39,945 nt of DNA from Chloroflexota bacterium (GTDB lineage: Bacteria; Chloroflexota; Dormibacteria; Dormibacterales; Dormibacteraceae): NCBI GenBank assembly GCA_005881155.1, contig VBHN01000077.1:1-39945 (forward strand), given 5' to 3'. This document shows positions 1 through 9,163 of this stretch, one piece after another. Within the stretch, counting starts at the first letter, position 1. Each line of letters begins with the position of its first letter. The notes under the pieces are model-generated. The model searched no databases, was not told the origin of the DNA, and saw only the letters and a list, made by a program, of their open reading frames with translations. A program made the position numbers and the translations under genes.

Positions 1-100
1 GGAGGGACACCGCAAGAAGACGTGGGGAGGACCGCAAGTGTCGAGCGGGATTCTAACCCGGCCGGGCGGCTGGCGGCCACCCTCTTCCAACCGGCTGCCG

Positions 101-388
101 CTAGAGCGGCGAGTAGTGCTCGGTCTCCGGTTCGCCCTCGATGAGACCCTGGACGCGGGCCCGCACCTGGTCGGCGGGGAGCTTGGCCAGCGCCTCGGCG
201 GAATCCCAGCGCGAGATCACGACCAGGGGCGCCGGGTCCTCGCTGACGTCGCAGACCTGGACGCCGTAGCAGCCCTCCACCTGCCGGACCCGCTCGGCGA
301 TCTCCTCCAGCGTCTCGATAAGGTCCGCCCTCTTTCCCGCCGCCGGGATGAACCGGGTCAGTCGAATGACACGCGCATGCTCAGCCAT
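101..388 (-). CDS. Antibiotic biosynthesis monooxygenase (ABM)-domain-like small protein
   Basis: In-frame ATG at 388 within ORF 101..664; translation MAEHARVIRLTRFIPAAGKRADLIETLEEIAERVRQVEGCYGVQVCDVSEDPAPLVVISRWDSAEAL resembles the ABM fold family. Confidence 0.65.
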   Translation of the reverse strand: MAEHARVIRLTRFIPAAGKRADLIETLEEIAERVRQVEGCYGVQVCDVSEDPAPLVVISRWDSAEALAKLPADQVRARVQGLIEGEPETEHYSPL

Positions 389-431
389 GCCTCGAATTCT
401 CGTCCGAAATCCTCGCCGGTAGACTGCGCAG

Positions 432-1391
432 GTGCTGGGGAAAGCTGCCCGGCGGTTAGACCGGGCCGTCTTCCGGCCCGACTCGCTCAACCCGGACCTC
501 GTCTCGGCGATCGCCCTGGCTGGACCGGTCCTCGCCGGATTGGTGCTTTTCCGGATGGCGGCGGCGATCTTCCTTCTGCTGGCGGTCGCCATCGGCGGCG
601 TCACCCACCTCGCCTTGCGGCTTCGCCGGCAGCGCCCACAGACCAGCCCGATCATCGTGGCCATCGTCGGTGTCGCCCTCTGCGGACCACTCGCTTCGCC
701 GGCGCTGGCCGCGCTGGTGGCGCTGCTGGCCTCGGTTCTGGAGGTGCTGAGAAGCAGCTTCTGGCCGCGCTCACGGATCCATGCCGGGGTCCTCGCCTAC
801 GCGGTCGTCTACCTCGGCACCGGAGGCGCGGTCGCGGCCTACACGCGGCCCGGCAGCGAGCAGCTCTTCCCGGAACCGATCGCCCAGTGGTCACAGTTCT
901 ATGGCGGCTCGACGCACTTTCTGGAGCCGATCACGCTCTATGTCGGCAACGTCGCCGGTCCGGTCTTCGCCACCTCCCTGCTGGCCGTGGTGATCGGGCT
1001 GGCCTGGCTCTGGTACGCACGCCGGCTCTCACTGATGGCCCTGCTCACCTTCCTGGTCGCCGGCGGGCTGATCTCTGTGGGCCTGCACTACGACCCGGTC
1101 TTCCAGCTGGTCAGCGGGCCCACCTGGTTCGTGGTCGGCTTCGCGCTCTGCGACCGCCGGATGCTGCCCGGCCACCCGCTGGCGCGGCCGGTGCTGGCGC
1201 TGGCGGCCGGGGTGATCGGAATCGGCCTGCGGGCCGCCCACCTTTACATCGAGGCGCTCTTCGTCACCGTGGCCGTCGTCGAGCTGACCTATTCGGTGCT
1301 GGTGCTGCTGTTGGAGGGTGGCGTCGCGCTGCTCCGGCAGCGCTTCAACGCGCGGCGGTCTCTCGCTGAAAAAGGATCGGCCTCCGCATGA
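432..1391 (+). CDS. Multi-TM membrane protein, RnfD/NqrB-like
   Basis: 319-aa ORF with GTG start; many hydrophobic segments; motif PITLYVGNVAGPVFATSLLAVVIGLAWLWYARRLSL resembles RnfD-type proteins; 3' end overlaps convergent purA by 47 bp. Confidence 0.55.
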   Translation: MLGKAARRLDRAVFRPDSLNPDLVSAIALAGPVLAGLVLFRMAAAIFLLLAVAIGGVTHLALRLRRQRPQTSPIIVAIVGVALCGPLASPALAALVALLASVLEVLRSSFWPRSRIHAGVLAYAVVYLGTGGAVAAYTRPGSEQLFPEPIAQWSQFYGGSTHFLEPITLYVGNVAGPVFATSLLAVVIGLAWLWYARRLSLMALLTFLVAGGLISVGLHYDPVFQLVSGPTWFVVGFALCDRRMLPGHPLARPVLALAAGVIGIGLRAAHLYIEALFVTVAVVELTYSVLVLLLEGGVALLRQRFNARRSLAEKGSASA

Positions 1392-2652
1392 CCAGCTGGT
1401 CGCGGTGCGGACCCACGCCGATGAGGTCGACCGGAGCGCCGCAGACCTCGCCGACCCGCTCGACGTAGTCCCGACACTCGCGGGGGAGGTCGCTCCATTC
1501 CGTGCAGCGGGAGATGTCGGCACGCCAGCCGGGCATCTCCTCGTAGACCGGTTCGCAATGCTTCAGGTGGCTGATGTTCGCCATCGGGTGGTCGTGGACC
1601 TCGCCCCGGAAGCGGTAGCCGGTGCAGAGCTTGAGCGTCTCGACCTCGCTCAGCACGTCGACCTTCATCAGCGCCACGCTGGTGGCGCCGTTCAGACGGG
1701 TGGAGTAGCGCGCCACGGGACCGTCGAACCAGCCGACCCGGCGCGCCCTCCCGGTCACGGTCCCGTACTCCCGTCCTCTTTCGCGGATCAGCTCGCCGAG
1801 GTCGTCGAGCAGCTCGGTCGGGAAGGGTCCGTAGCCGACCCGGCTGGTGTAGCCCTTGACCACCACCACGGTCTGGTCGACGCGGGTCGGCGCGATGCCG
1901 CTGCCGGTCAGCGCGCCGCCGGCGGTGGGGTTGGAGCTGGTGACGTAGGGATAGGTGCCGAAGTCGAGGTCGAGCATGGTCGCCTGCGCGCCCTCGAGGA
2001 GGATGTTGTCGCCTCGGTCGAGGGCGGCCTGGACGATCGGGTAGGTGTCCTTGATGTAGCGATCGAGCCGTTTCGCGTACTCGAGGTATTCGGCCAGCAG
2101 CGCCTCGGCATCCAGCGGCTGCTCCGAGTAGAGCTTCTGCAGGATCGGGTTCTTCACCTGGCCGACCACGAAGTCGAGCTTCTTGCGCATGAAGACCTCC
2201 TTCTGGAGGTCGCCGATCCGGAACCCGATCCGCCGAACCTTGTCGCTGTAGGCGGGGCCGATGCCGCGCCAGGTGGTACCCAGGCGATCGTCGCCCCGGA
2301 CGCCTTCCTCGAGCTGGTCGAAGAGCGGGTGGTAGCTCATCACCATGTGCGCGCGCTCGCTGACGACCAGGTTGTCGGGCTCGAGGCCGCGCTCCCTGAG
2401 CTGGTCGATCTCCTTCAGCAGGACGCGCGGGTCGACCACCACCCCGTTGCCGATGATGCAGGTGCAGGTCGGGTAGAGGATGCCGCTGGGCAGGAGCTGG
2501 AACTTGAACTCGCCGTGCTCGGTGACGACGGTGTGGCCCGCGTTGTTGCCACCCTGGCTCCGGATGGCGAGGTCGGCCCGCTCGGCGAGGAGGTCGATTA
2601 CCTTGCCCTTGCCCTCATCGCCCCACTGGCCTCCGACGACGATCACGACCAT
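1345..2652 (-). CDS. purA: Adenylosuccinate synthetase
   Basis: 435 aa; GGQWGDEGKGKVIDLLAERAD, GNNAGHTVV, GTTWRGIGPAYSDK, TSSNPTAGG, GVGPHRDQ. Confidence 0.97.
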   Translation of the reverse strand: MVVIVVGGQWGDEGKGKVIDLLAERADLAIRSQGGNNAGHTVVTEHGEFKFQLLPSGILYPTCTCIIGNGVVVDPRVLLKEIDQLRERGLEPDNLVVSERAHMVMSYHPLFDQLEEGVRGDDRLGTTWRGIGPAYSDKVRRIGFRIGDLQKEVFMRKKLDFVVGQVKNPILQKLYSEQPLDAEALLAEYLEYAKRLDRYIKDTYPIVQAALDRGDNILLEGAQATMLDLDFGTYPYVTSSNPTAGGALTGSGIAPTRVDQTVVVVKGYTSRVGYGPFPTELLDDLGELIRERGREYGTVTGRARRVGWFDGPVARYSTRLNGATSVALMKVDVLSEVETLKLCTGYRFRGEVHDHPMANISHLKHCEPVYEEMPGWRADISRCTEWSDLPRECRDYVERVGEVCGAPVDLIGVGPHRDQLVMRRPILFQRETAAR

Positions 2653-2661
2653 GCTGGGAGC

Positions 2662-4059
2662 CTAGACGTCTGAGGGCGGGCCGCCGTTGCCCTCGTCGGG
2701 TCCGCGGCGCCGCAGGTCGAGGTTCTCGAACCTCGTCAGCTCCGGCCGGAAGCGGAGGTTGACAGTGCCGGTGGGCCCGTTGCGGTTCTTGGCCACGATG
2801 ACCTCCGCGATGCCCGTGGTGTCCGCCTTGTTGTAGTAACCCTCCCGGTAGAGAAAGATGACAACGTCGGCATCCTGTTCAATGCTGCCGCTCTCACGAA
2901 GGTCGGAGAGCATCGGGCGCTTGTCGGTCCGCTGCTCGGGACCGCGGCTCAGCTGGGAGAGGGCGAGCACCGGTAACTTCAGCTCGCGCGCGAGCGCCTT
3001 CATCGAGCGCGAGATCTGCGACACCTCCTGGACGCGGTTGTCATCGCTGCCGCCGCGCCGGCTGTGCATCAGCTGGAGGTAGTCGACGATGATCATGCCG
3101 ACGTTCTCCTGGAGCTTGATGCGCCGTGCTTTGGTGAGCAGCATCAGCTCGTCGAGCATCGGCGAGTCGTCGATGAAGATGGGCGCCTCGCCCAGCGGGC
3201 CCAGGGCCTGGGCCAGCCGCTCGTGCTCGGCCTCCCCGAGCAGTCCCCGATGCAGGCGCTGCGCATCGACACGCGAGTACTCGCAGAGCAGGCGCTCGGC
3301 GAGCTGGTCCTTCGACATCTCGAGGCTGAAGATGGCGACGCTGACGTGTCTGCTCACCGCGGCTTCCAACGCGATGTTCAGAGCCAGCGAGGTTTTTCCC
3401 ATGCTCGGGCGCCCCGCGATGATGGTCAGCTCGTTGTCCTTGAAGCCGTTGGTTTTCGCGTCCAGGTCGTAGAAGCCCGAGGCCACCCCCACCGTCCCGC
3501 CCGCGTTGTTCTGCAGCGCGTCGACCCGCTCCATGGTCGTGCGGAGCAGCCCGAACAGCTTCTCGAACTCGCTCGAGGTGCGGTCCTCGGAGATGTCGAA
3601 GACCACCTTCTGGGCCCGGTTGAGCGCGTCCGGCGCGTCGATCGCCTCGTCGTAGCCGAGGCCGGCGATGTCGCCGCCGGCAGAGATCAGCGAGCGCTTG
3701 GTCGCCTTCTCCTTGACGATCCGCCCGTAGTACTCGATGTTGGCCGAGGTCGGCACCGCCTGCTCCAGCTGGGCGAGGTAGGCGCGGCCGCCGACCCGCT
3801 CCAGGACGCCCATCTTCTCCAGCTCGGACCCGACGGTGACGATGTCGATGGGCTCCCCCAGGGAAAGCAGCTCCAGCGCCGCCCTGAAGACGTCCTCGTG
3901 GTTCTTCCGGTAGAAGTCGGCGGGGCGCAGGAACTCCGAGACCTTGATGATGGCGAGCTCATCCAGCAGGACCGCGCCCAGCACCGATTGCTCGGCCTCC
4001 AGGTCATGAGGGGGGACCCGTCCGGGAAGCCGCCCGTCGAGGGGCGGCGCCAGCGCCAA
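2662..4059 (-). CDS. dnaB: Replicative DNA helicase
   Basis: 465 aa; PHDLEAEQSVLGAVLLD, Walker A GRPSMGKTS, IIVDYLQLM, LSDLRESGSIEQDADVV. Confidence 0.97.
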   Translation of the reverse strand: MALAPPLDGRLPGRVPPHDLEAEQSVLGAVLLDELAIIKVSEFLRPADFYRKNHEDVFRAALELLSLGEPIDIVTVGSELEKMGVLERVGGRAYLAQLEQAVPTSANIEYYGRIVKEKATKRSLISAGGDIAGLGYDEAIDAPDALNRAQKVVFDISEDRTSSEFEKLFGLLRTTMERVDALQNNAGGTVGVASGFYDLDAKTNGFKDNELTIIAGRPSMGKTSLALNIALEAAVSRHVSVAIFSLEMSKDQLAERLLCEYSRVDAQRLHRGLLGEAEHERLAQALGPLGEAPIFIDDSPMLDELMLLTKARRIKLQENVGMIIVDYLQLMHSRRGGSDDNRVQEVSQISRSMKALARELKLPVLALSQLSRGPEQRTDKRPMLSDLRESGSIEQDADVVIFLYREGYYNKADTTGIAEVIVAKNRNGPTGTVNLRFRPELTRFENLDLRRRGPDEGNGGPPSDV

Positions 4060-4428
4060 CTAGCGGTCCCGGGTGACGATCAGGTTGATCGCCGCGTCCA
4101 CCTCGCGGGCCAGGTGAAGGGTCACCTGGTGCTCGCCCAGGGTCTTGATGGGGTCCTTCAGGGCGATGCGATGGCGATCGACCTCGACCTGGTGCTGCGC
4201 CTTGAGTGCCTCGGCGATGTCGGTGTTGGTGATCGAACCGAAAGCCTTGCCCTCCTCGCCCACCTTGAGGCGGACGACGACCGTCTTGTTGCCGATCTCG
4301 TCCGCCAGCGCCTGGGCTTCCTCGCGATCCTTCGACTCGCGCTTGGCCGCCGCGGCGCGGATCTTGGCCTCTTTGACCTCGCCCGCGTTGCCGACGTCCT
4401 TCACGTCCTTGGTGAGCATTACCCGCAA
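4060..4428 (-). CDS. rplI: Ribosomal protein L9, apparently lacking an internal N-domain segment
   Basis: MRVMLTKDVKDVGNAGEVKE joined directly to AKIRAAAAKRESKDREEAQALADEI; C-terminal domain FGSITNTDIAEAL typical of L9; directly upstream of dnaB. Confidence 0.85.
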   Translation of the reverse strand: MRVMLTKDVKDVGNAGEVKEAKIRAAAAKRESKDREEAQALADEIGNKTVVVRLKVGEEGKAFGSITNTDIAEALKAQHQVEVDRHRIALKDPIKTLGEHQVTLHLAREVDAAINLIVTRDR

Positions 4429-4469
4429 CTAAGAAAACCTCCCTGGAGCTGCCACTGCCACCGGTGAGC

Positions 4470-4856
4470 CTACCCAGCCTTGGGTAGGCGCGACCGCCAA
4501 TTCTCGACCACCCGCGCCAGACCCTCCCGGGCCAGGTCCGCGGCCGCCTCGCGGTCCTGGTCCCAGACCGACTCCCGGGCCTTGATCGCTTTGCGCGTGT
4601 CCGCGACGACCTCCTCCGGAACGGCGTCGATGAAGGTCTTGACCGCCAGGATCCCCAGCGCGAGCATGTCGAGCTCGCCCAGGACCGGGATCCAGGCCGG
4701 GAAGTCGATGGGGCTGACGATCAAGCCGAGAGCCGCCAGCACGGCCGCCTTGGGAGCTGCCGGCACCCGCTCGTCGCGAAGCAGGCAGTAGGCGAGCTTG
4801 GCGTGGATGGGGACCTCCTGTACGAGCGTGCGGACGTGTCTGAACGACAGGTTCAT
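4470..4856 (-). CDS. DUF1232 (YkvA-like) family protein
   Basis: 128 aa; AAVLAALGLIVSPIDFPAWIPVLGELDMLALGILAVKTFIDAVPEE. Confidence 0.7.
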   Translation of the reverse strand: MNLSFRHVRTLVQEVPIHAKLAYCLLRDERVPAAPKAAVLAALGLIVSPIDFPAWIPVLGELDMLALGILAVKTFIDAVPEEVVADTRKAIKARESVWDQDREAAADLAREGLARVVENWRSRLPKAG

Positions 4857-4921
4857 TGGAGGCGGCTACAGGGTACCCCCTTTGACGGGTCTGGAACAGG
4901 GCCTTAACCTTCGGCCCACCC

Positions 4922-6105
4922 TTGATGGCCGCTCTCGCCGCCGGACGCCTCCAGACCGCCTTCGGCCTCCGGCGTCACCTGGCCCTCTCAGCCTTCTGGT
5001 TCGGGGGCAACTACCACTGGGGGCCGATCCTCCCCATCCTCCTGCCCTTCCAGATTCTGCACCTCGTCTCCAAGAACCAGCAGGGCTCCGCCCTGGGCCT
5101 GATGCTGGGGTTCGGGTCCTTTTTCGCGATGGTGGTGCCCCCCATCGTCGGCTACTGGTCGGACCGGATCCACAGCCCGTATGGGAGGCGGCGCCCGATC
5201 ATGGTCATCGGCACCGCCGTCAACGTCATCGGCCTGGTGCTGATGTTCCTGGCGCCGTCCTACGTCCTCCTGCTCCTGGCCTACCTGGTGGTCCAGATCT
5301 CCAACAACGCCGCCGGGGCCGCCTTCAACGCCGTCGTTCCGGACGTGGTGCCCCCCGCCGAGTCGGCCTTTCCCTGCTGGGCGTACCCCTCACCACCTAT
5401 CTCGCGATCTGCGTGGTGCTCGTCGCCACCCTGATCCCCACCCTCTGGGCGGCGCGCGGCGCGGGCTTGACGCCGGTCGAGCGAGAGCCGGCCGTGCCCA
5501 CCGTCCAGGCTCTGAAGAACTTCCTGAGCCCGCTCTGGTCCGGCGACTTCGGCTGGGTGATCTTCACGCGGATGATGGTCAGCGGCGGCATCTGGTGCGT
5601 CCTGCCTTTCCTCCAGTTCTTCTTCAGCGACGTGAGCCACATCGCCAACGCGGACCGGTTCACGAGCTACTGGGAGCTCACGCTACTGCTCGCCGCCACG
5701 CCATTCGGACTGGTCGGGGGCTGGATCTCAGACCGGTACGGACGGAAGATCTTCGTCTACGCGAGCGGCGCCTGCCAGAGCCTGGCGGTGGTGCTGTTCA
5801 TCGTCTTCTTCCCCTCCCAGATCCTCCTGCTCTTCGCGATCGGCATCCTGTTCGGGGTCGGCTACGGCCTCTACTACCTGGCCTGCGACACCCTCCCCGA
5901 CCCGAAGCATGCGGCCAAGGACATGGGCCTCTTCCACGTCGCCTACACCTTCCCCCAGATCGTGCTGCCGTCGATCCTGGGGTTCGTCCTCGACGCCTTC
6001 AATCGCAACGCCCCCAACTCCGGGTTCCGCGTCGTCTTCGCCTTCGCGATCGTCTTCTTCCTGCTCGGAACGATCCTCGTGAGCCGGATCAAATCCGTCC
6101 GCTGA
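4922..6105 (+). pseudogene. MFS transporter, frame-disrupted around 5360-5375
   Basis: N-terminal half in one frame (4922..5434, ...NAVVPDVVPPAE), C-terminal half in another (...GLSLLGVPLTTYLAICVVLVATLIPTLWAARG... to 6105); GYWSDRIHSPYGRRRP and GGWISDRYGRK motifs. Confidence 0.8.
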
Positions 6106-6127
6106 GCCGGCGCCAGGGATAAAGAAG

Positions 6128-6153
6128 AGGCGGCACCCAGAACGGCGCCGCCT
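6128..6153. terminator. Possible stem-loop terminator after the MFS gene
   Basis: AGGCGGC-N12-GCCGCCT 22 bp after the stop codon; no T-tract. Confidence 0.4.
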
Positions 6154-6627
6154 CGGCCAGGCTTGTCCTTGACGCGCATCTCACTGGTGCCCCTGGTGGG
6201 GTCGTCGCCTCTTGAGGAGGCCTACCTTGCGCGACATATGAGGACAGGCGCGGCAACACGCTTGCTTTGTGGGCTGCGACCCCGGCCGGGACGCCGAACT
6301 GGCACGTTGAGGGTGGCTCTGCTGCGTCCTCTGGAAGACTTCAGGACATCGTGAGCCGCCTGTGGGAAAAGTGCAAGGGCACACCGAAAACGAGTTGGGC
6401 GTGCAGTGGAAAACCGCTTGGAAAACTAGTGACCCCAACCAACTTCGTCCCGTCCAGACCGAGCCTTGCGGCTCAACCCGTCCGGACCGCCGTCGATCGG
6501 GGCCGCGGTGAACGTTAGGCGTTGGTGAAAAGAAAAGAAACCCCCGAATTAATGTGCGCCGCCAGGCTACGAATAATCGTCACGCAACGCGTCATTTCAG
6601 GATCGCGGAAAGCGCCATTGTGGGAGG

Positions 6628-7419
6628 GTGCCAAGCCCGGGCCGGCCGACGCCGCTGACCTGTTGGACCTGCGGCGAGCGGCTGCGACTGAGCCCGGTCG
6701 GACTCGCCTGTCGCAACGGCCACCCCGTCGCCGAAGCCGGCCCCGGCGTCTACGACCTCTGGCCCCCCGACCGCGACACTCCGGCGCTCGACCTCTACGG
6801 CACGCCGCTGGGTTGGGCCTATGACTTCGGCGTCAACACGCGTCCGCTGGCGACTCTGGCGGCGCGGCTGGAGTGGGGCACGGACGTCTCCCGGATGTAC
6901 CGGCTGATGGACGAGGCGCTGGCAGTGCCGCGGGGAAGCGCCGTCCTCGACGTGCCGGCCGGCGGAGGCACCAGCTTCGCCGAGGGTGCGCCGGCACTCA
7001 AAGGGCTGTTGATCGGAGTCGACCTGAGCCCGGTGATGCTCGCCCGGGCCGCCCGGAGGCGGGCGGCAAACGGCCTTCAGCGCCAGGTGCTGCTGGCACG
7101 AGGCGACGCCACCCGATTGCCGCTTGCCGCGGCCAGCGTCGAACGCGTCCTCTGCTTCAACGGGCTGCATGTGATCCGCGACAAAGAAGCCGCCCTGGCG
7201 GAGTTCCGGCGCGTCCTCCGGCCTGGCGGGGAGCTGCTGGGGACGGTGCTGGTCAGCGACGGCGGGTCGCCCTACAGCCTCGTCGTGGGCCTGGAACGGA
7301 TGGCCAGCTTTTTCGTACCCGTCAGCAGCCGCGAGCTACGATCGCTTGCAAAGCGGTTTGGCTTCCAGCGCTGGGAGCAGGACCTGGAAGGCGCCCTCCT
7401 CTACTTTCGGGGTCAATGA
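6628..7419 (+). CDS. Class I SAM-dependent methyltransferase with N-terminal zinc-ribbon-like segment
   Basis: 263 aa; CWTCGERLRLSPVGLACRNGH, VLDVPAGGGTSFAEGAPALKGLLIGVDLSPVML, EFRRVLRPGGELLG. Confidence 0.8.
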   Translation: MPSPGRPTPLTCWTCGERLRLSPVGLACRNGHPVAEAGPGVYDLWPPDRDTPALDLYGTPLGWAYDFGVNTRPLATLAARLEWGTDVSRMYRLMDEALAVPRGSAVLDVPAGGGTSFAEGAPALKGLLIGVDLSPVMLARAARRRAANGLQRQVLLARGDATRLPLAAASVERVLCFNGLHVIRDKEAALAEFRRVLRPGGELLGTVLVSDGGSPYSLVVGLERMASFFVPVSSRELRSLAKRFGFQRWEQDLEGALLYFRGQ

Positions 7420-7449
7420 GCGGTTCTCAGTGAAAGGAACAGCGAGAAA

Positions 7450-9090
7450 ATGAAAGCCTCCTCCTACGCCCACGGAGCCAGCTCCCTCCCCCTGCTCGGG
7501 GAGACCATCGGCGAAAACCTCCGGCGCACCGTCGACCAGCACGGCGACCGCGAGGCGCTGGTGGTCCGCCAGCAGGGCTTCCGCGCCAGCTATCGCGAGT
7601 TCTGGGAGCTGACCACGAAATGCGCCCGCGGGCTGTTGGCGCGGGGCGTAAAGAAGGGCGACCGGGTTGGGATCTGGGCTCCGAACCGCTACGAATGGAC
7701 CGTGGTCCAGTACGCGACCGCCCGGATGGGGGCGATCCTCGTCAACATCAACCCGGCCTACAAGACCTCGGAGTTGGAGTACGCGCTCAACCAGTCCGGC
7801 GTGAGCTTCCTGGTCCTCGCCAAGGCGTTCCGGACCAACGACTACGTGGCGATGCTGGAGGAGGTTCGCGGCCGCTGCCCGGAGCTCCGCGAGTCGGTCG
7901 TGCTGGAAGACGGCTGGGAGAAGCTGCTGCGCGACTCGACCAAGGTCGCGGAGGCTGATCTGGACGAGCTCGAGGCGACGCTTCAGTTCGATGACCCCAT
8001 CAACATCCAGTACACCTCCGGAACCACCGGCTTTCCGAAGGGCGCCACCCTCTCCCACCACAACATCCTCAACAACGGCTACTTCATCGGCGAGGGTGTG
8101 CACTACACGCCCGAAGACCGGGTCTGCATCCCGGTGCCCTTCTACCACTGCTTCGGCATGGTGCTGGGCAACCTGGCCTGCACCAGCCACGGTTCCTGCA
8201 TGGTCATCCCGGCCGAGGCCTTCGACCCCGTGGCCACCATGGAGACGGTCCAGGAGGAGAGGTGCACCTCCCTCTATGGCACGCCGACCATGTTCATCGG
8301 CGAGCTCGGCAGCCCGCGCTTCAACGATTTCGACCTCACGAGCCTCCGGACCGGCGTGATGGCCGGAGCGCCCTGCCCGGTCGAGGTGATGAAGAAGGTC
8401 CTCTCGCTGATGCACATGCCCGAGATCACGATCATGTACGGGATGACCGAGACCTCCCCGGTCTCGACCCAGAGCCTGATCGGGGACCCGCTCGAGAAGC
8501 AGACGGGGACGGTCGGGAAGGTCTACCCGCACGTGGAGATCAAGATCGCCGACCCCGACACGGGCCGGATTGTTCCACGTGGAACACCGGGCGAGTTCTG
8601 CACCCGCGGCTACTCGGTGATGCTCGGCTACTGGAACAACGAACAGGCCACTCGAGACTCGATCGACGCCGCCCGCTGGATGCACACCGGGGACCTCGCC
8701 GAGATGGACGACGACGGGTACGTCAAGATCGTCGGCCGCCTCAAAGACATGATCATCCGTGGCGGCGAGAACATCTACCCGCGGGAGATCGAGGAGTTTC
8801 TATACAGCCACCCTGCCATCTCCGACGTCCAGGTCATCGGCGTGCCCTCCGAGAAGTACGGCGAGGAGGTCATGGCCTGGGTCAAGCTGCAGGAGGGCGC
8901 GCAGGTGACCGGGGAGGAGCTGTCCGAGTTCTGCCGCGGTAAGATCTCGACCTTCAAGATCCCGCGTCACTGGAAGTTCGTCGACGGTTACCCGATGACG
9001 GTCACCGGGAAGGTGCGCAAGATCGAGATGCGCGAAGCCTCGGTGAAGGAGCTCGGCCTGGAAGGTGCGGCGGCCGTAAGGACCGCCTGA
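7450..9090 (+). CDS. Acyl-CoA synthetase (AMP-binding, FadD-like)
   Basis: 546 aa; YTSGTTGFPKGATLSH, MYGMTETSPVS, GYSVMLGYW, MHTGDLAEMDDDGYVKIVGRLKDMIIRGGENIYPREIE, TGKVRK. Confidence 0.95.
   Translation: MKASSYAHGASSLPLLGETIGENLRRTVDQHGDREALVVRQQGFRASYREFWELTTKCARGLLARGVKKGDRVGIWAPNRYEWTVVQYATARMGAILVNINPAYKTSELEYALNQSGVSFLVLAKAFRTNDYVAMLEEVRGRCPELRESVVLEDGWEKLLRDSTKVAEADLDELEATLQFDDPINIQYTSGTTGFPKGATLSHHNILNNGYFIGEGVHYTPEDRVCIPVPFYHCFGMVLGNLACTSHGSCMVIPAEAFDPVATMETVQEERCTSLYGTPTMFIGELGSPRFNDFDLTSLRTGVMAGAPCPVEVMKKVLSLMHMPEITIMYGMTETSPVSTQSLIGDPLEKQTGTVGKVYPHVEIKIADPDTGRIVPRGTPGEFCTRGYSVMLGYWNNEQATRDSIDAARWMHTGDLAEMDDDGYVKIVGRLKDMIIRGGENIYPREIEEFLYSHPAISDVQVIGVPSEKYGEEVMAWVKLQEGAQVTGEELSEFCRGKISTFKIPRHWKFVDGYPMTVTGKVRKIEMREASVKELGLEGAAAVRTA
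8571..8586. promoter_or_regulatory. parS: Candidate parS centromere site (ParB binding), TGTTCCACGTGGAACA
   Basis: Perfect 16-bp palindrome matching the parS family (TGTTYCACGTGRAACA-like); six consecutive A/T-ending codons (att gtt cca cgt gga aca) in a gene that otherwise uses G/C-ending codons. Confidence 0.85.
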
Positions 9091-9122
9091 CCCGGGCGGC
9101 CGGTGCTGCCGGGCCCGCAATA

Positions 9123-9163
9123 TGACGGCGCGCTGACGGACCGCTGACGCCGCGACGATGACG
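9123..9163. promoter_or_regulatory. Direct-repeat array TGACG-N6-TGACG-N6-TGACG-N9-TGACG upstream of paralog A
   Basis: Repeats at 9123, 9134, 9145, 9159; identical spacing recurs upstream of paralog B. Confidence 0.55.

Noticed and set aside
1318-2673. 451-aa ORF antisense to purA (and 3064..4467 antisense to dnaB/rplI)
   Set aside because: Sense frames encode clear essential proteins; antisense products show no recognisable motifs.
6357-6400. Group II intron domain V-like string (GAGCCGCCTGTGGGAAAAGTGC)
   Set aside because: Does not form the domain V hairpin and no reverse transcriptase or intron boundary is nearby.
6181-6438. 85-aa minus-strand ORF in the intergenic region
   Set aside because: Ser/Pro/Arg-rich, no RBS or recognisable motif; likely non-coding.
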